The position numbers were made by a program, and so were the translations under genes. Source: a virus. Taken from it: a DNA stretch of 35,406 nucleotides. The stretch's first letter is position 1. Every line of letters begins with the position of its first letter. The stretch lies in the IMG/VR virus record IMGVR_UViG_3300010157_002680, positions 1-35,406 of that record. One strand, given 5' to 3'. Shown here one piece after another: positions 5,836-15,312 of this stretch. The notes under the pieces were generated by a model. The model searched no databases and was not told the DNA's origin. It saw only the letters and a list, made by a program, of their open reading frames with translations.

Positions 5836-7258
5836 ACCACACCTTAGAAAGAAGGTATTACTGTTAAGTGACGATATTCGGATGAGCAGCGGAATTGCTA
5901 CCATGGCAAGAGAGATCGTGGTCGGAACCTCACACCGATTTAATTGGGTTAATCTAGGAGCGGGCATTAATCACCCCGAGCATGGTAAGAGACTAGATCT
6001 CTCCCTAGACACTAATGGTCATAACGACATCGAAGATTCTTCAATCATCATGTATCCACACAATGGGTATGGTTCTCCAGAAGTTATCCGTCAATTGATA
6101 GATATAGAGAAACCAGATGCTATTATGTTCTTCACCGATCCAAGATACTGGATATGGTTGTTTCAGATGGAGAATGAGATTAGAAGAAAGATCCCGATGA
6201 TCTATCTAAACATCTGGGATGATCTACCAGCACCTCTCTATAATGAACCCTACTATGAATCTTGTGATGCTTTGATGGCGATCTCAAAACAGACCCTAAA
6301 CATTAATAAGCTAGTCCTAGGACCTAAACAAGAGGGTAAGGTATTGAGGTATATACCGCACGGTATTAATCCAAAACACTTCTATCCTATCGATAAGACA
6401 GATAAGGAACAAAACGATCGGTTTACAGCCTTCAAAAAGACTGTATTCGGAGAGAAGGATTACGAGTATGTAGTATTTTATAATGCAAGAAACATACGTA
6501 GGAAATCTACCTCCGATCTAATATTAGCTTATAGACAGTTTTGTGAAAAGATTGGTGAGGAGAAGGCCAAGAAATGTGTCCTACTACTACACACCCAACC
6601 GGTAGACGAGAACGGAACCGATCTACTTGCAGTCAAAGACCTATTATGTGATCCAGAACTTTGTAACGTTGTAATAACCGATAAGGTGTACGGGGTACAG
6701 GAGATGAATTACCTATACAATCTAGCTGATGTTACTGCTTTGATATCTTCGAATGAAGGATGGGGATTATCTCTAACCGAATCTCTAATCACAGGTACTA
6801 TGATCATCGGTAACGTAACCGGTGGTATGCAAGATCAGATGAGGTTTGAAGATGAGGAGGGTAATTGGATAGACTTCGACGAAAACTTTTGTTCCAATCA
6901 CTTCGGTACTTATAAGAAGTGTGGTGAGTGGGCGGTACCGGTCTTCCCTTCAAATCTATCACTAGTAGGTTCGGTACCTACACCTTATATTTTCGATGAT
7001 AGATGTGATTTTAGAGAGGTAGCTCAAGCAATAGAACAAGTGTACAACCTACCTAAAAGCATTAGAGAATCAAAGGGAATGAAAGGGAGAGAATGGGTTA
7101 TATCCTCTGAAGCCAAGATGACCTCACCTCATATGTGTGAGAATGTTATTGAGACTATAGAAGAGACATTTACAACGTTTAAACCTCGTCCTAGCTTCCA
7201 ATTCATAGAAGTAAAAGATATACCTAAAAAACAAATCAGACACAAACTAACTTACTAA
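5816..7258 (+). CDS. GT4-type glycosyltransferase (GT-B fold)
   Basis: A 480-residue protein. The N-terminal domain holds LLSDDIRMSSGIATMAREI, the glycine-rich acceptor loop of GT-B enzymes. The C-terminal domain has PHGINPKHFYPI, FYNARNIRRKS and NEGWGLSLTESL, in which Glu304 and Glu312 form the E-x7-E nucleotide-sugar motif of retaining GT4 enzymes. I chose ATG 5816 rather than the in-frame ATG at 5780 because its context (TTATATG) matches neighbours and the stub at 4932 shares exactly this start. It heads the glycan island. Donor and acceptor cannot be read from sequence. Confidence 0.88.
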   Translation: MKEGYIEPHLRKKVLLLSDDIRMSSGIATMAREIVVGTSHRFNWVNLGAGINHPEHGKRLDLSLDTNGHNDIEDSSIIMYPHNGYGSPEVIRQLIDIEKPDAIMFFTDPRYWIWLFQMENEIRRKIPMIYLNIWDDLPAPLYNEPYYESCDALMAISKQTLNINKLVLGPKQEGKVLRYIPHGINPKHFYPIDKTDKEQNDRFTAFKKTVFGEKDYEYVVFYNARNIRRKSTSDLILAYRQFCEKIGEEKAKKCVLLLHTQPVDENGTDLLAVKDLLCDPELCNVVITDKVYGVQEMNYLYNLADVTALISSNEGWGLSLTESLITGTMIIGNVTGGMQDQMRFEDEEGNWIDFDENFCSNHFGTYKKCGEWAVPVFPSNLSLVGSVPTPYIFDDRCDFREVAQAIEQVYNLPKSIRESKGMKGREWVISSEAKMTSPHMCENVIETIEETFTTFKPRPSFQFIEVKDIPKKQIRHKLTY

Positions 7259-7267
7259 TACATCGTT

Positions 7268-8575
7268 ATGAACAAACCGTTATGCGTTATATCAGCCTGC
7301 CCAGATACTTATTCTGGGTATGGTGCACGTAGTAGAGATTTCATCAAAGCACTCTACACATTAAAGAAAGAGGAATGGGAGATTAAGATACTATCTCAGA
7401 GATGGGGAGCGACTCCATGGAATTTTATAGAAAAGAATAAAGAGGAATGGGGATGGATGCAACCTCTAATCCTACAAGGTAACCAATTACCTAAACAGCC
7501 CGAGTATTGGATACAGATTACTGTACCTAATGAATTCCAACCCGTAGGTAAGACCTTTAATCTAGGCCTGACAGCAGGTATTGAGACTACGATCTGTGAC
7601 CCATCATGGGTGGAGGGTATCAATAGAATGAATCTAACCCTAGTATCTTCTAAGCATGCCCAAAAAGTATTTCAAGAAGCTAACTTTACAATCCAGGACC
7701 AGAACGGCCAGCCTATAAAGCAGGTTAAGTTAGAGAAACCGGTTGAAGTATTGTTTGAAGGATTAGACGTAACAAAATATTTCTATCAAGAAAAGTTGGA
7801 AAAGACAGAATTAGTCCGTACATTAGATAATATAAAAGAGGATTTCTGCTTTCTATTCGTAGGACATTGGATGCAAGGAGAGATTGGTCATGATAGAAAG
7901 AATGTAGGGTATATGATTAAATCATTCTTGGAAGCATATAAGAATAAGAAATCTAGACCAGCACTGATATTAAAGACCTCACAAGCAGGTGCTTCGATAA
8001 TGGACCGAGATGAGATACTAAGAAAGATAGACATCATCAGGAAGTCTATCAAAGGTGATCTACCTTCAATCTACGTACTACATGGAGAGGTGGATGATAA
8101 GGATATGAATGATTTATATAATCATCCAAAGGTAAGAGCGATGGTATCTATTACAAAAGGAGAGGGATACGGAAGACCATTATTAGAATTTACACAATCT
8201 AAGAAATTGGTCATCGCTTCAGGGTGGTCTGGTCAGCTGGATTTCCTTGATCCGCAATTTAGCTTTTTATTGCCTGGCCAGCTACACCCACTACATCCTT
8301 CTTCTGTAGTACCGAATATGTTGATTAAGGAGTCGAGTTGGTTCCAAGTCGATGACATAGCACTAAAAGGAATGTGGAAGACGGTATTTGATGATTATAA
8401 GAAGTTTGAGACCTCAGGTAAAAGACAGGCACACAAAGCCAAGACTGAATTCTCTTTAGAGGCTATGACCGAAGTATTGGGTAAGATCATAGAAGAGAAG
8501 TTTACTAAACCTGTAGTATTAAAACTCCCAACGCTTAAACGTATTGAACTACCGAAATTAACTCCTGTAAAATAA
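7268..8575 (+). CDS. GT4-type glycosyltransferase
   Basis: A 435-residue protein beginning CVISACPDTYSGYGARSRDF, a GT-B N-terminal glycine loop. The C-terminal half contains FLFVGHWMQGEIGHDRKN (195-212) and KGEGYGRPLLEF with Glu299 and Glu307 as E-x7-E, then IASGWSGQLDFL. It follows the first GT4 gene after 9 bases and is likely co-transcribed and functionally paired. It is not a recent duplicate, because outside the motifs the two proteins differ widely. The acceptor is unknown. Confidence 0.87.
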   Translation: MNKPLCVISACPDTYSGYGARSRDFIKALYTLKKEEWEIKILSQRWGATPWNFIEKNKEEWGWMQPLILQGNQLPKQPEYWIQITVPNEFQPVGKTFNLGLTAGIETTICDPSWVEGINRMNLTLVSSKHAQKVFQEANFTIQDQNGQPIKQVKLEKPVEVLFEGLDVTKYFYQEKLEKTELVRTLDNIKEDFCFLFVGHWMQGEIGHDRKNVGYMIKSFLEAYKNKKSRPALILKTSQAGASIMDRDEILRKIDIIRKSIKGDLPSIYVLHGEVDDKDMNDLYNHPKVRAMVSITKGEGYGRPLLEFTQSKKLVIASGWSGQLDFLDPQFSFLLPGQLHPLHPSSVVPNMLIKESSWFQVDDIALKGMWKTVFDDYKKFETSGKRQAHKAKTEFSLEAMTEVLGKIIEEKFTKPVVLKLPTLKRIELPKLTPVK

Positions 8576-8596
8576 CCTATTTCTTTTAAAGTAGGC

Positions 8597-8613
8597 CTAT
8601 TTATTAATATATA
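8597..8613 (+). promoter_or_regulatory. Class II promoter motif for the GIY-YIG gene
   Basis: CCTATTTATTAATATAT begins 26 bases before ATG 8623. It shares TATTTATTAATATA with the motif at 25183. Confidence 0.5.
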
Positions 8614-8622
8614 AAAAGGCTT

Positions 8623-9375
8623 ATGAGAAAATACTACGTTTATACTTTAGAGGATAAAGATAACAAGGTATTCTACGTAGGGAAAGGATCTAAAACAGAA
8701 TCCTACGATAGAATTGAATACCACTTAAAGTACTGGTTTCACAATAAGAATCGAAAACTGACAAACAAAATACGTAAACTCAAGGAAGACTATACTGCAG
8801 TTATTGTATTTGAATCAGAATTTGAAGAAGAGTGTCTATGCAAAGAGGTAGAGTTAATAACATATTACGGTATAGAGAACCTATGTAATCTAACAGGTGG
8901 AGGAGAAGGAGTGTCGGGGTATAGACATACGTTAGAATCGAGAGTAAAAATGAGCTTAAAAGTTAATAAGGATATTTCTATAAAAAACTTAAAAAAAGCT
9001 TGTGAAGTGAATACCGGTAGGAGAAAAGCAGATAAGTTTAATATAGTGGAACTCTATAAAACTAAATCTATTTACGAGATAAAAAGATTAACAGGTCTAG
9101 ACTTTACAACTATTAAAAACTATCTAATAGAGAAAGACGAGTACGTTAAAAATAAGAACAGAAAGCAAGAATCAAATAAGACTAGAAATGCAAAGAGCAA
9201 AAGTCAAAAATTACGTAACCGTAGAACAGTCTACCAGTTTAGTCTAGAAGGAGATTTACAGCAAAGTTGGAGATGTGCTTTAGAGGCTGTAACAGTATAC
9301 GGTGTATGTATTTATGATGCGCTACGTGGAAAACAGAAAACAGCATATAACTACCGTTGGAGTTACGAAAAATAA
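8623..9375 (+). CDS. GIY-YIG homing endonuclease
   Basis: A 250-residue protein opening with YYVYTLEDKDNKVFYVGKG, the YVY...YVG pair that defines GIY-YIG nucleases, followed by RIEYHLKYW. Downstream come a NUMOD3-like segment (TLESRVKMSLKV), an HTH-like segment (SIYEIKRLTGLDFTTIKNYL) and a C-terminal NUMOD1-like module (VYQFSLEGDLQQSWRCALEA, YNYRWS). This matches free-standing or intron-encoded phage homing endonucleases such as the Seg and I-TevI types. It sits between two genes of the glycan island with its own promoter motif, so it is probably a mobile insertion. Confidence 0.9.
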   Translation: MRKYYVYTLEDKDNKVFYVGKGSKTESYDRIEYHLKYWFHNKNRKLTNKIRKLKEDYTAVIVFESEFEEECLCKEVELITYYGIENLCNLTGGGEGVSGYRHTLESRVKMSLKVNKDISIKNLKKACEVNTGRRKADKFNIVELYKTKSIYEIKRLTGLDFTTIKNYLIEKDEYVKNKNRKQESNKTRNAKSKSQKLRNRRTVYQFSLEGDLQQSWRCALEAVTVYGVCIYDALRGKQKTAYNYRWSYEK

Positions 9376-9398
9376 ACCGTATATTATAATAAATTAAC

Positions 9399-9863
9399 AT
9401 GGAAAAAGATACATTAATATTATGTCCAAAATGCCAGGGGGATGCTTGCTATAAGTCCCCCCTTAACGAAACCTTATTCAGTTACTACTGTTTTAGCTGT
9501 GGGTATTCAACCACTGATGCTCAGACTGTAGACGAATTTGAAATAGAGGCTTACGAAGAGACTCTACCGGAGTTATACAAAGACATTAAACATATCGATG
9601 AAGAGGGGAGGATCTGGTACCCCAACACAATCAACCTACCTGAGAAGGGTACAGTCTTTTTAGGCATCAATCTTAAAACAGGATTAGTGGAGTGGTGCGG
9701 TATACAGGTTAGGAAACTAACCACAGAAGAAAAGAAACAACTAGCCAATAAAGGTATCAAGTTTAAATCAGATGCTTCGACGATGAAGTTCTTCGGTAAA
9801 GATTTCATAGAAGCTCTAGGCTATATTGGATTTTTTGACGTACAAGAACCTAAAAAGAAGTAA
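9399..9863 (+). CDS. Zinc-ribbon protein of unknown function
   Basis: A 154-residue protein with an N-terminal zinc ribbon, Cys9/Cys12 (CPKC) and Cys31/Cys34 (CFSCGY), as in transcription-factor and primase-like ribbons. The rest (GRIWYPNTINLPEKGTVFLG, VEWCGIQVRKLTTEEKKQL, DASTMKFFGKDF) is a compact alpha/beta domain that I recognise only as a phage-type hypothetical protein. It lies between the GIY-YIG gene and the GT2 gene, 3 bases from the latter. Confidence 0.75.
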   Translation: MEKDTLILCPKCQGDACYKSPLNETLFSYYCFSCGYSTTDAQTVDEFEIEAYEETLPELYKDIKHIDEEGRIWYPNTINLPEKGTVFLGINLKTGLVEWCGIQVRKLTTEEKKQLANKGIKFKSDASTMKFFGKDFIEALGYIGFFDVQEPKKK

Positions 9864-9866
9864 TCT

Positions 9867-10505
9867 ATGCCATCAATCAGTTATGCAATTACGGCCTGTA
9901 ATGAACATCAAGAACTAGAACGTCTACTAGATCAATTAGATAATAATATTCGAGATATAGATGAAGTAGTAGTTCAATTAGATAATACTGCTACCGAAGA
10001 AGTAAAAGAGGTAGCGGTTAAATACAACGTAGGTAGTAGGTATGAATACCATAGAATATTTTTTGGACTAAATGGAGACTTTGCTACATTTAAAAACAAT
10101 CTAAAGAATCATTGTACAAGGGATTATATCTTTTTCATAGATGCTGATGAGTATTTAGGAGAAGACTTACTAGGGAATCTTCCTGAGATCTTAGACCTTA
10201 ATCCTAACCACGATGTGTTCTTAATACCAAGAATCAATACAGTAGAAGGTATAACTCATGAACATATCAAGAAATGGGGATGGAATCTAAACGATAAAAA
10301 CTGGATCAACTATCCAGACTATCAAACCAGGTTATGTAAGAATAGAAAAGATATTCAATGGTACGGTAGGGTGCATGAGAGATTACAATCTACTGAACTA
10401 TTATTAGGAGAAGCATTACCTACATATCATGGATTGGATTTAATTCATCCGAAGACAATTCAAAGACAAGAAAAACAAAACGCATTCTATGATAACATAC
10501 AGTAA
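9867..10505 (+). CDS. GT2-family glycosyltransferase
   Basis: A 212-residue GT-A protein with ISYAITACNEHQELERLL at the N terminus and the metal-binding Asp92-Ala-Asp94 motif in FFIDADEYLGED. It is short for the family but complete in the catalytic half, with a conserved aromatic region (WYGRVHERL) near the end. It probably transfers a single sugar using a metal-bound nucleotide sugar. Its end overlaps the next gene by 17 bases, indicating coupling to the fucosyltransferase-like gene. Confidence 0.85.
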   Translation: MPSISYAITACNEHQELERLLDQLDNNIRDIDEVVVQLDNTATEEVKEVAVKYNVGSRYEYHRIFFGLNGDFATFKNNLKNHCTRDYIFFIDADEYLGEDLLGNLPEILDLNPNHDVFLIPRINTVEGITHEHIKKWGWNLNDKNWINYPDYQTRLCKNRKDIQWYGRVHERLQSTELLLGEALPTYHGLDLIHPKTIQRQEKQNAFYDNIQ

Positions 10506-11307
10506 AATAGGACACTTTGGTAGACTGGGTAACCAGTTATTTCAATTTGCATCTACGATAGGTATTGCTAGAAAGTTAGGATATGAAGTAGCTTTTCCAA
10601 AAAATAATACCATACACGCTGTAACAGAACATTTTCAGGATGGAGTAACGAGAGATGTTGTATTTGATATCCCAGCTGTATTTAACGTACCTGAGAGTTT
10701 GCTATACGAAACTTTTACACCAAAGTACCTTACATCAGAGAGATTTTTTCATTTTGATAATACCTTATTTGGAATTTCTGAGAATACGGACTTGGCTGGG
10801 TATATGCAGTCTGAAAAGTATTTTAAGCATTGTGAAGAAGAGTTAAGGTCAATCTTAACATTTAAAGAAGCTATACAGCAAGTAGCAGTAGAGTTATTTC
10901 CTAAGGTAGATCACCCTACAGTATCCATTCATGTAAGGAGAGGAGACTATGTTAATCAACAACAATTTCATCCGGTATGCTCTTTAGAATACTATCAAGA
11001 AGCATTAAATATTTTTACAGACCAGAATTATACTTTCATTGTTTTTTCAGATGATATAGAATACTGTAGAGAAATATTTGGAAGTTCGGATAATTTACTG
11101 TATATTGATAATAGAGATCCTTACATAGATCTATGTCTAATGTCTATGTGCGGTAATAACATAATAGCAAATAGCAGCTTTAGCTGGTGGGGAGCCTGGT
11201 TAAATAAAAATAAACAAAAGAAAGTAGTTGCTCCAAAGCACTGGTTTGGATCAGCTTATTCACATAACACTTCAGACCTATACTGTGCTGATTGGATACA
11301 AATTTAA
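10489..11307 (+). CDS. GT11 alpha-1,2-fucosyltransferase-like protein
   Basis: A 272-residue protein with the full GT11 motif set: GRLGNQLFQF (residues 11-20), SIHVRRGDYV (146-155), FIVFSDDIEYCREIF, and NSSFSWWGAWLN near the C terminus. In this family the HxRRGDY motif binds GDP-fucose, and the enzymes add fucose in alpha-1,2 linkage to galactose. No GDP-fucose synthesis genes (gmd, fcl) are seen in the window, so the donor would come from the host or from elsewhere in the genome. Confidence 0.9.
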   Translation: MITYSKIGHFGRLGNQLFQFASTIGIARKLGYEVAFPKNNTIHAVTEHFQDGVTRDVVFDIPAVFNVPESLLYETFTPKYLTSERFFHFDNTLFGISENTDLAGYMQSEKYFKHCEEELRSILTFKEAIQQVAVELFPKVDHPTVSIHVRRGDYVNQQQFHPVCSLEYYQEALNIFTDQNYTFIVFSDDIEYCREIFGSSDNLLYIDNRDPYIDLCLMSMCGNNIIANSSFSWWGAWLNKNKQKKVVAPKHWFGSAYSHNTSDLYCADWIQI

Positions 11308-11332
11308 AAATTGTAAATATAAAATATTAAGA

Positions 11333-12457
11333 ATGGATACTAAATACGACTACTTAATTGTAGGAGCAGGTTTATACGGATTAATTAATGCCCGTATCCT
11401 TACTGATAACGGATATAAGTGTTTGGTTTTAGATAAACGAAACCATATCGGAGGTAACTGTTACACAGAAGATGTTGAAGGTATAAAAGTTCATAAATAT
11501 GGACCGCATATTTTCCATACAGACAAAAAAGAAGTTTGGGAATATATTAACAGGTATACATCTATAAATCATTTTTCATGTAGACCTAAGTTAAGGTATG
11601 GGAACGCAATTTATTCATTTCCGATCAACTTATTAACGCTTCACCAGGTTTACGGAGTTCTTTCTCCAGAAGAAGCAAGATTGAAGATAGAAGAAGTAAC
11701 CGCTCCGTATAAAAAACTGTACCCAGATCCTAAAAATGCCTACGAATGGGGAATGCAGTTAGTAGGTCCAGAGCTATATGAGATATTCTATGAAGGATAC
11801 CTAAAAAAACAATGGGGGAAAGACCCTAAAGATATTCCAGCAGGAGTACTTAAGAGACAAGTCTTTAGGTTACTGTTTGAGGATAGTTACTATAATCACC
11901 CGTATCAAGGCATACCTGATTATGATCTACTGTTCAGTAATCTTGTAAAGGGTATTGAAGTAAAATTAGAGGTAGATTATTTAGCAAGTCGAGAATATTA
12001 TAATTCTATAGCAAAGAATATTATATATACCGGACCCATAGATCAATTCTATGACTACAGATACGGGCCTTTAGAATATAGGTCTCTAATCTTTAAAGAA
12101 GAACGATTAGAAATTCCAGACTACCAAGGAACGTTTATGATGAGCTATCCAGAAGGTAAGTATGATTTTACTAGAATAATAGAGCATAAACATTTTACAT
12201 TTGGAACTCAACCTTTTACTGTTATAACTAAAGAATACCCTGATAACTGGTCGATAGGTAAGGAAAGTTACTATCCGGTAAACGATGAAAGAAATCAAGA
12301 GGTATACGAACAGTATGCTGAGTTAGCTAAGGAAGAAAGTAATATTCTTTTTGGAGGAAGAATGGGGAGTTATAAATACCTTAATATGGATGAAACAATC
12401 GATCTAGCTTTAAAATGTGCTTTAGATATAGTAACTCGTAATTTTACAAAACTGTAA
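11333..12457 (+). CDS. glf: UDP-galactopyranose mutase
   Basis: A 374-residue FAD protein, the normal length for the family. It has the nucleotide-binding start YDYLIVGAGLYGLINA (residues 5-20), DKRNHIGGNCYTE, the GPHIFHTDKKEVWEY segment, YEGYLKKQWG, and the arginine-rich RYGPLEYRSL. It converts UDP-Galp to UDP-Galf, supplying galactofuranose for surface glycans. The start at 11333 gives the expected N terminus; upstream in-frame codons run into the preceding gene. Its presence suggests that one of the neighbouring transferases uses UDP-Galf. Confidence 0.93.
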   Translation: MDTKYDYLIVGAGLYGLINARILTDNGYKCLVLDKRNHIGGNCYTEDVEGIKVHKYGPHIFHTDKKEVWEYINRYTSINHFSCRPKLRYGNAIYSFPINLLTLHQVYGVLSPEEARLKIEEVTAPYKKLYPDPKNAYEWGMQLVGPELYEIFYEGYLKKQWGKDPKDIPAGVLKRQVFRLLFEDSYYNHPYQGIPDYDLLFSNLVKGIEVKLEVDYLASREYYNSIAKNIIYTGPIDQFYDYRYGPLEYRSLIFKEERLEIPDYQGTFMMSYPEGKYDFTRIIEHKHFTFGTQPFTVITKEYPDNWSIGKESYYPVNDERNQEVYEQYAELAKEESNILFGGRMGSYKYLNMDETIDLALKCALDIVTRNFTKL

Positions 12458-12464
12458 TACTGTC

Positions 12465-13046
12465 ATGCATACTAAAGAACTTGTAGTTTCTCATTTTGAA
12501 AAAAACCTAGATTGGTTACAGGATATAACTCCTGAATGTAAAGTTATAGTCTACGATAAGAATGAGAAAGATTCAGACTTTATAAAATTACCAAATATTG
12601 GTAGAGAGCCTCATACCTATCTTTATCACATAGTAGAACATTATAATTCGTTATGCGACTGGACTATATTTAGTCAGGATAATAACCAAGACCATGTTAA
12701 AGACTGGCCGTTTATAATTAATCAAAGTCAAGATTTCTGGAAAGTAAAAGCTGCAATATGTGTAGAAGGTGCATACTATTTTTGTGACTACGGCATATAT
12801 GAAGAACGTGGAGATACAGGAGGAGGCTACCCAATGGGTGATATATGGAGAGCTATATTTAATACACCATTTCCTGGTGCAGTTACTTTCGCACCGGCCT
12901 GTAATTTTATAGTATCTAAAGATATAATATTGACGAGACCGTTAAGCTTCTACTCTAAATTAAAGCTAATCCTAGAGCAAGTACCTTTAGCACCTTGGGT
13001 TTTTGAAAGATATTTTGGTTACATATTTGATCCTAACATAAATTAA
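12465..13046 (+). CDS. DUF3431-like protein
   Basis: A 193-residue protein with VVSHFEKNLDWL at the start, VIVYDKNEKD, LPNIGREPHTYLYHIVEHYN and DWTIFSQDNNQDH. The order VVSxxxExLxWL, VYxKxx, LPNxGREAHTYLxHI is what I know from the DUF3431 family, whose members often sit in polysaccharide clusters and may be glycosyltransferase-like. No catalytic role is established. It starts 7 bases after glf and belongs to the same run of genes. Confidence 0.75.
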   Translation: MHTKELVVSHFEKNLDWLQDITPECKVIVYDKNEKDSDFIKLPNIGREPHTYLYHIVEHYNSLCDWTIFSQDNNQDHVKDWPFIINQSQDFWKVKAAICVEGAYYFCDYGIYEERGDTGGGYPMGDIWRAIFNTPFPGAVTFAPACNFIVSKDIILTRPLSFYSKLKLILEQVPLAPWVFERYFGYIFDPNIN

Positions 13047-13052
13047 TAACAT

Positions 13053-13940
13053 ATGAAGTATAACAAAGCATTAGTTTTCGGTGCAGCAGGAATGCTCGGA
13101 ACAACACTTAAAGAATTAGCAGATAGTACTAAATTTATTCTTACCGATAAAGATACAGGTACAGGTTTAGAATTTTGTGATATTCGAGATTTATCAGCAA
13201 CAACAGAAATTGTAGAGAAATACAATCCAGACATCATTCTCAACTTTGCTGCTATAGTCGATCTTGAATACAGTGAATTAGAAAAAGACGATTGTTACCT
13301 AACTAATACCATAGCAGCTATACACCTATTTAACTTAGCTAAGGATAAGAACGTACCCTACGTATTCATAAGTACAGCAGGGATATTCGGTAATGACCAA
13401 GAATTTTTCACAGAGGAAGATACTCCTACTCCGTTAAGTGTATATGGAAAGAGTAAGTATTACACTGAACAACTTCTTCAAAATCAGGGGTACGAGAAGT
13501 ACTGGATTTTTAGAGCAGGATGGATGATGGGCGGTGGCCCTGATGTCGATAAAAAGTTTGTTAATAAGATTATAAAACAAATTAAATCAGGTAAGACAGA
13601 ACTAAATGTAGTAGATGATAAATTAGGAGTCCCTACTTACACTAAAGACTTTGCAGGATCTATACTTAGACATATAGAAGAAGATTTGCCTTTTGGTCTA
13701 TATAATATGGTCAGTCAAGGAGAAGCAAGTAGATATGATACAGCAGTAGAAATAAATAATTACCTAGGACTAGGTTTAAAAATAAATAAAGTAGACAGTG
13801 ACTTTTTCAAAGCAGAATACTTTGCACAAAGACCTTTTTCTGAAAAACTAATCAATAAAAAACTAAACGGTCTAGATCGAAATTATATGAGAGACTGGAA
13901 AGTATGTTTACATGAATACTTAGATAAATTTTACCGATAA
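13053..13940 (+). CDS. NAD(P)-dependent sugar reductase, RmlD-like
   Basis: A 295-residue short-chain dehydrogenase/reductase of the extended type. GAAGMLG (10-16) is the cofactor-binding loop. DIRD, NFAAIVD and the catalytic Tyr131-x3-Lys135 (YGKSK) follow, with LGVPTYTKDFA near the end typical of dTDP-4-dehydrorhamnose reductase. The likely reaction is reduction of a 4-keto-nucleotide sugar. No rmlA, rmlB or rmlC homologue is in the window, so the substrate would be host-made or the enzyme acts on another keto sugar. Confidence 0.85.
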   Translation: MKYNKALVFGAAGMLGTTLKELADSTKFILTDKDTGTGLEFCDIRDLSATTEIVEKYNPDIILNFAAIVDLEYSELEKDDCYLTNTIAAIHLFNLAKDKNVPYVFISTAGIFGNDQEFFTEEDTPTPLSVYGKSKYYTEQLLQNQGYEKYWIFRAGWMMGGGPDVDKKFVNKIIKQIKSGKTELNVVDDKLGVPTYTKDFAGSILRHIEEDLPFGLYNMVSQGEASRYDTAVEINNYLGLGLKINKVDSDFFKAEYFAQRPFSEKLINKKLNGLDRNYMRDWKVCLHEYLDKFYR

Positions 13941-13941
13941 T

Positions 13942-15294
13942 ATGAAGCAACCATTTTTTAGTATATGTATTCCTGTCTGGGAAGCAAAGGGAAAAGGAGT
14001 TGATTACTTAGAGTATAATCTAACCTCTATTAAAAATCAAGTTTGTACAGATTTTGAAGTTGTTATATCTGACCACAGTGTCGATAATGTTATAGAAGAG
14101 TATGTAAAGAGGTGGCGCGATCTTCTAACTATCACATATGTTAAATGTGAAGCAGGACGCGGTAGGATAGCACCAAATGTTAACACTGCTATTCAGAATG
14201 CAAAAGGAAAATACATTAAGTTTCTTTACCAGGATGACTTCTTTTTTAATGAAAGCTCACTTCAGACTATTAAAGATTATCTGACAGAGACTAAAGATGT
14301 TAGTTGGGCTGTAACAGGCTGTACACACACCGCAGATATGGAAACTATCTACGATACCATGACTCCTAGATATAACAGTAATATTCACTTAGGGTATAAT
14401 ACAATCAGCTCACCCTCAGTACTGGTAATTTTAAATAGAAAAGATAATTTACTATTTGATGAATCTCTAAAATTTCTAGATGATGTAGAATATTACAAAC
14501 GTAACTACATTAAATACGGTCCTCCTCATATAATTAATACTACTTGTGTGGTTAATAGAGAAGGCGGTGTTAGAGCTACTTCTATGTTAACTAATGAGAT
14601 TAGACAGCAGGAGGTAGAGAAAATTAAAACTAAATATTCGCAGAAGATAGAATTACCTAATGTTACTCTTGTATGTGTTACTAGTGTGGATGTACCTAAA
14701 GCTTTACAAGCACTTAAGTACTCCTGTAAAGGAATTAACTTTAGCAGTACTAAGTTGATTACATCCTGCGATGTTGTAGACGAGGAAGTTGAAATTATTA
14801 AATGTAGGCCTTTAGATTATGAACAGTACAGTTACTTTATTCTTTACGAACTCTGGCAACATATCACTACAGACTACGCATTGATAATACAGGAAGATGG
14901 TTACGTTGTCAATCCTTCTGAATGGACAGATGCATTTCTAGATTACGACTATATCGGTGCTCCATGGCCTTTACCTACAGACAGCTTTTCTTTTCGGGAC
15001 AGGTCTGGAGTGGTTCATAGAGTAGGTAACGGAGGATTTACTTTACGGTCAAAAAAAGTTCTTGAACTACCCTCTAAATTAGGTTTAGAGTGGAAATCTT
15101 TTCATGGCTATTACAACGAAGATGGATTTATCTGTGTAAATTACCGTCATATTTTTGATGAACATAACTGTAAAATAGCACCTCTGCACATAGCTAGCTA
15201 CTTCAGCCATGAAACAAATCTACCGGAAACTCAAGGCATAACTCCATTCGGATTTCATGGAAGAGCTAATCCATATTACAAGACACTCAATTAA
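13942..15294 (+). CDS. Two-domain protein: GT2 glycosyltransferase fused to DUF5672
   Basis: A 450-residue protein. Residues 1 to about 230 are a GT2 domain (FSICIPVWEAKGKGVDYLEY, FEVVISDHSVDN, KFLYQDDFFF with paired Asp). Residues about 240-445 match the DUF5672 pattern (LVCVTSVDVPKALQALKYS, DYALIIQEDGYVVNPSEW, FLDYDYIGAPWP, VGNGGFTLRSKKVLE, NEDGFICV). DUF5672 is itself glycosyltransferase-like, so one chain may carry two transfer activities. It follows the RmlD-like gene by 1 base. Confidence 0.82.
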   Translation: MKQPFFSICIPVWEAKGKGVDYLEYNLTSIKNQVCTDFEVVISDHSVDNVIEEYVKRWRDLLTITYVKCEAGRGRIAPNVNTAIQNAKGKYIKFLYQDDFFFNESSLQTIKDYLTETKDVSWAVTGCTHTADMETIYDTMTPRYNSNIHLGYNTISSPSVLVILNRKDNLLFDESLKFLDDVEYYKRNYIKYGPPHIINTTCVVNREGGVRATSMLTNEIRQQEVEKIKTKYSQKIELPNVTLVCVTSVDVPKALQALKYSCKGINFSSTKLITSCDVVDEEVEIIKCRPLDYEQYSYFILYELWQHITTDYALIIQEDGYVVNPSEWTDAFLDYDYIGAPWPLPTDSFSFRDRSGVVHRVGNGGFTLRSKKVLELPSKLGLEWKSFHGYYNEDGFICVNYRHIFDEHNCKIAPLHIASYFSHETNLPETQGITPFGFHGRANPYYKTLN

Positions 15295-15312
15295 TATAAA
15301 TTAAATTAAGAT

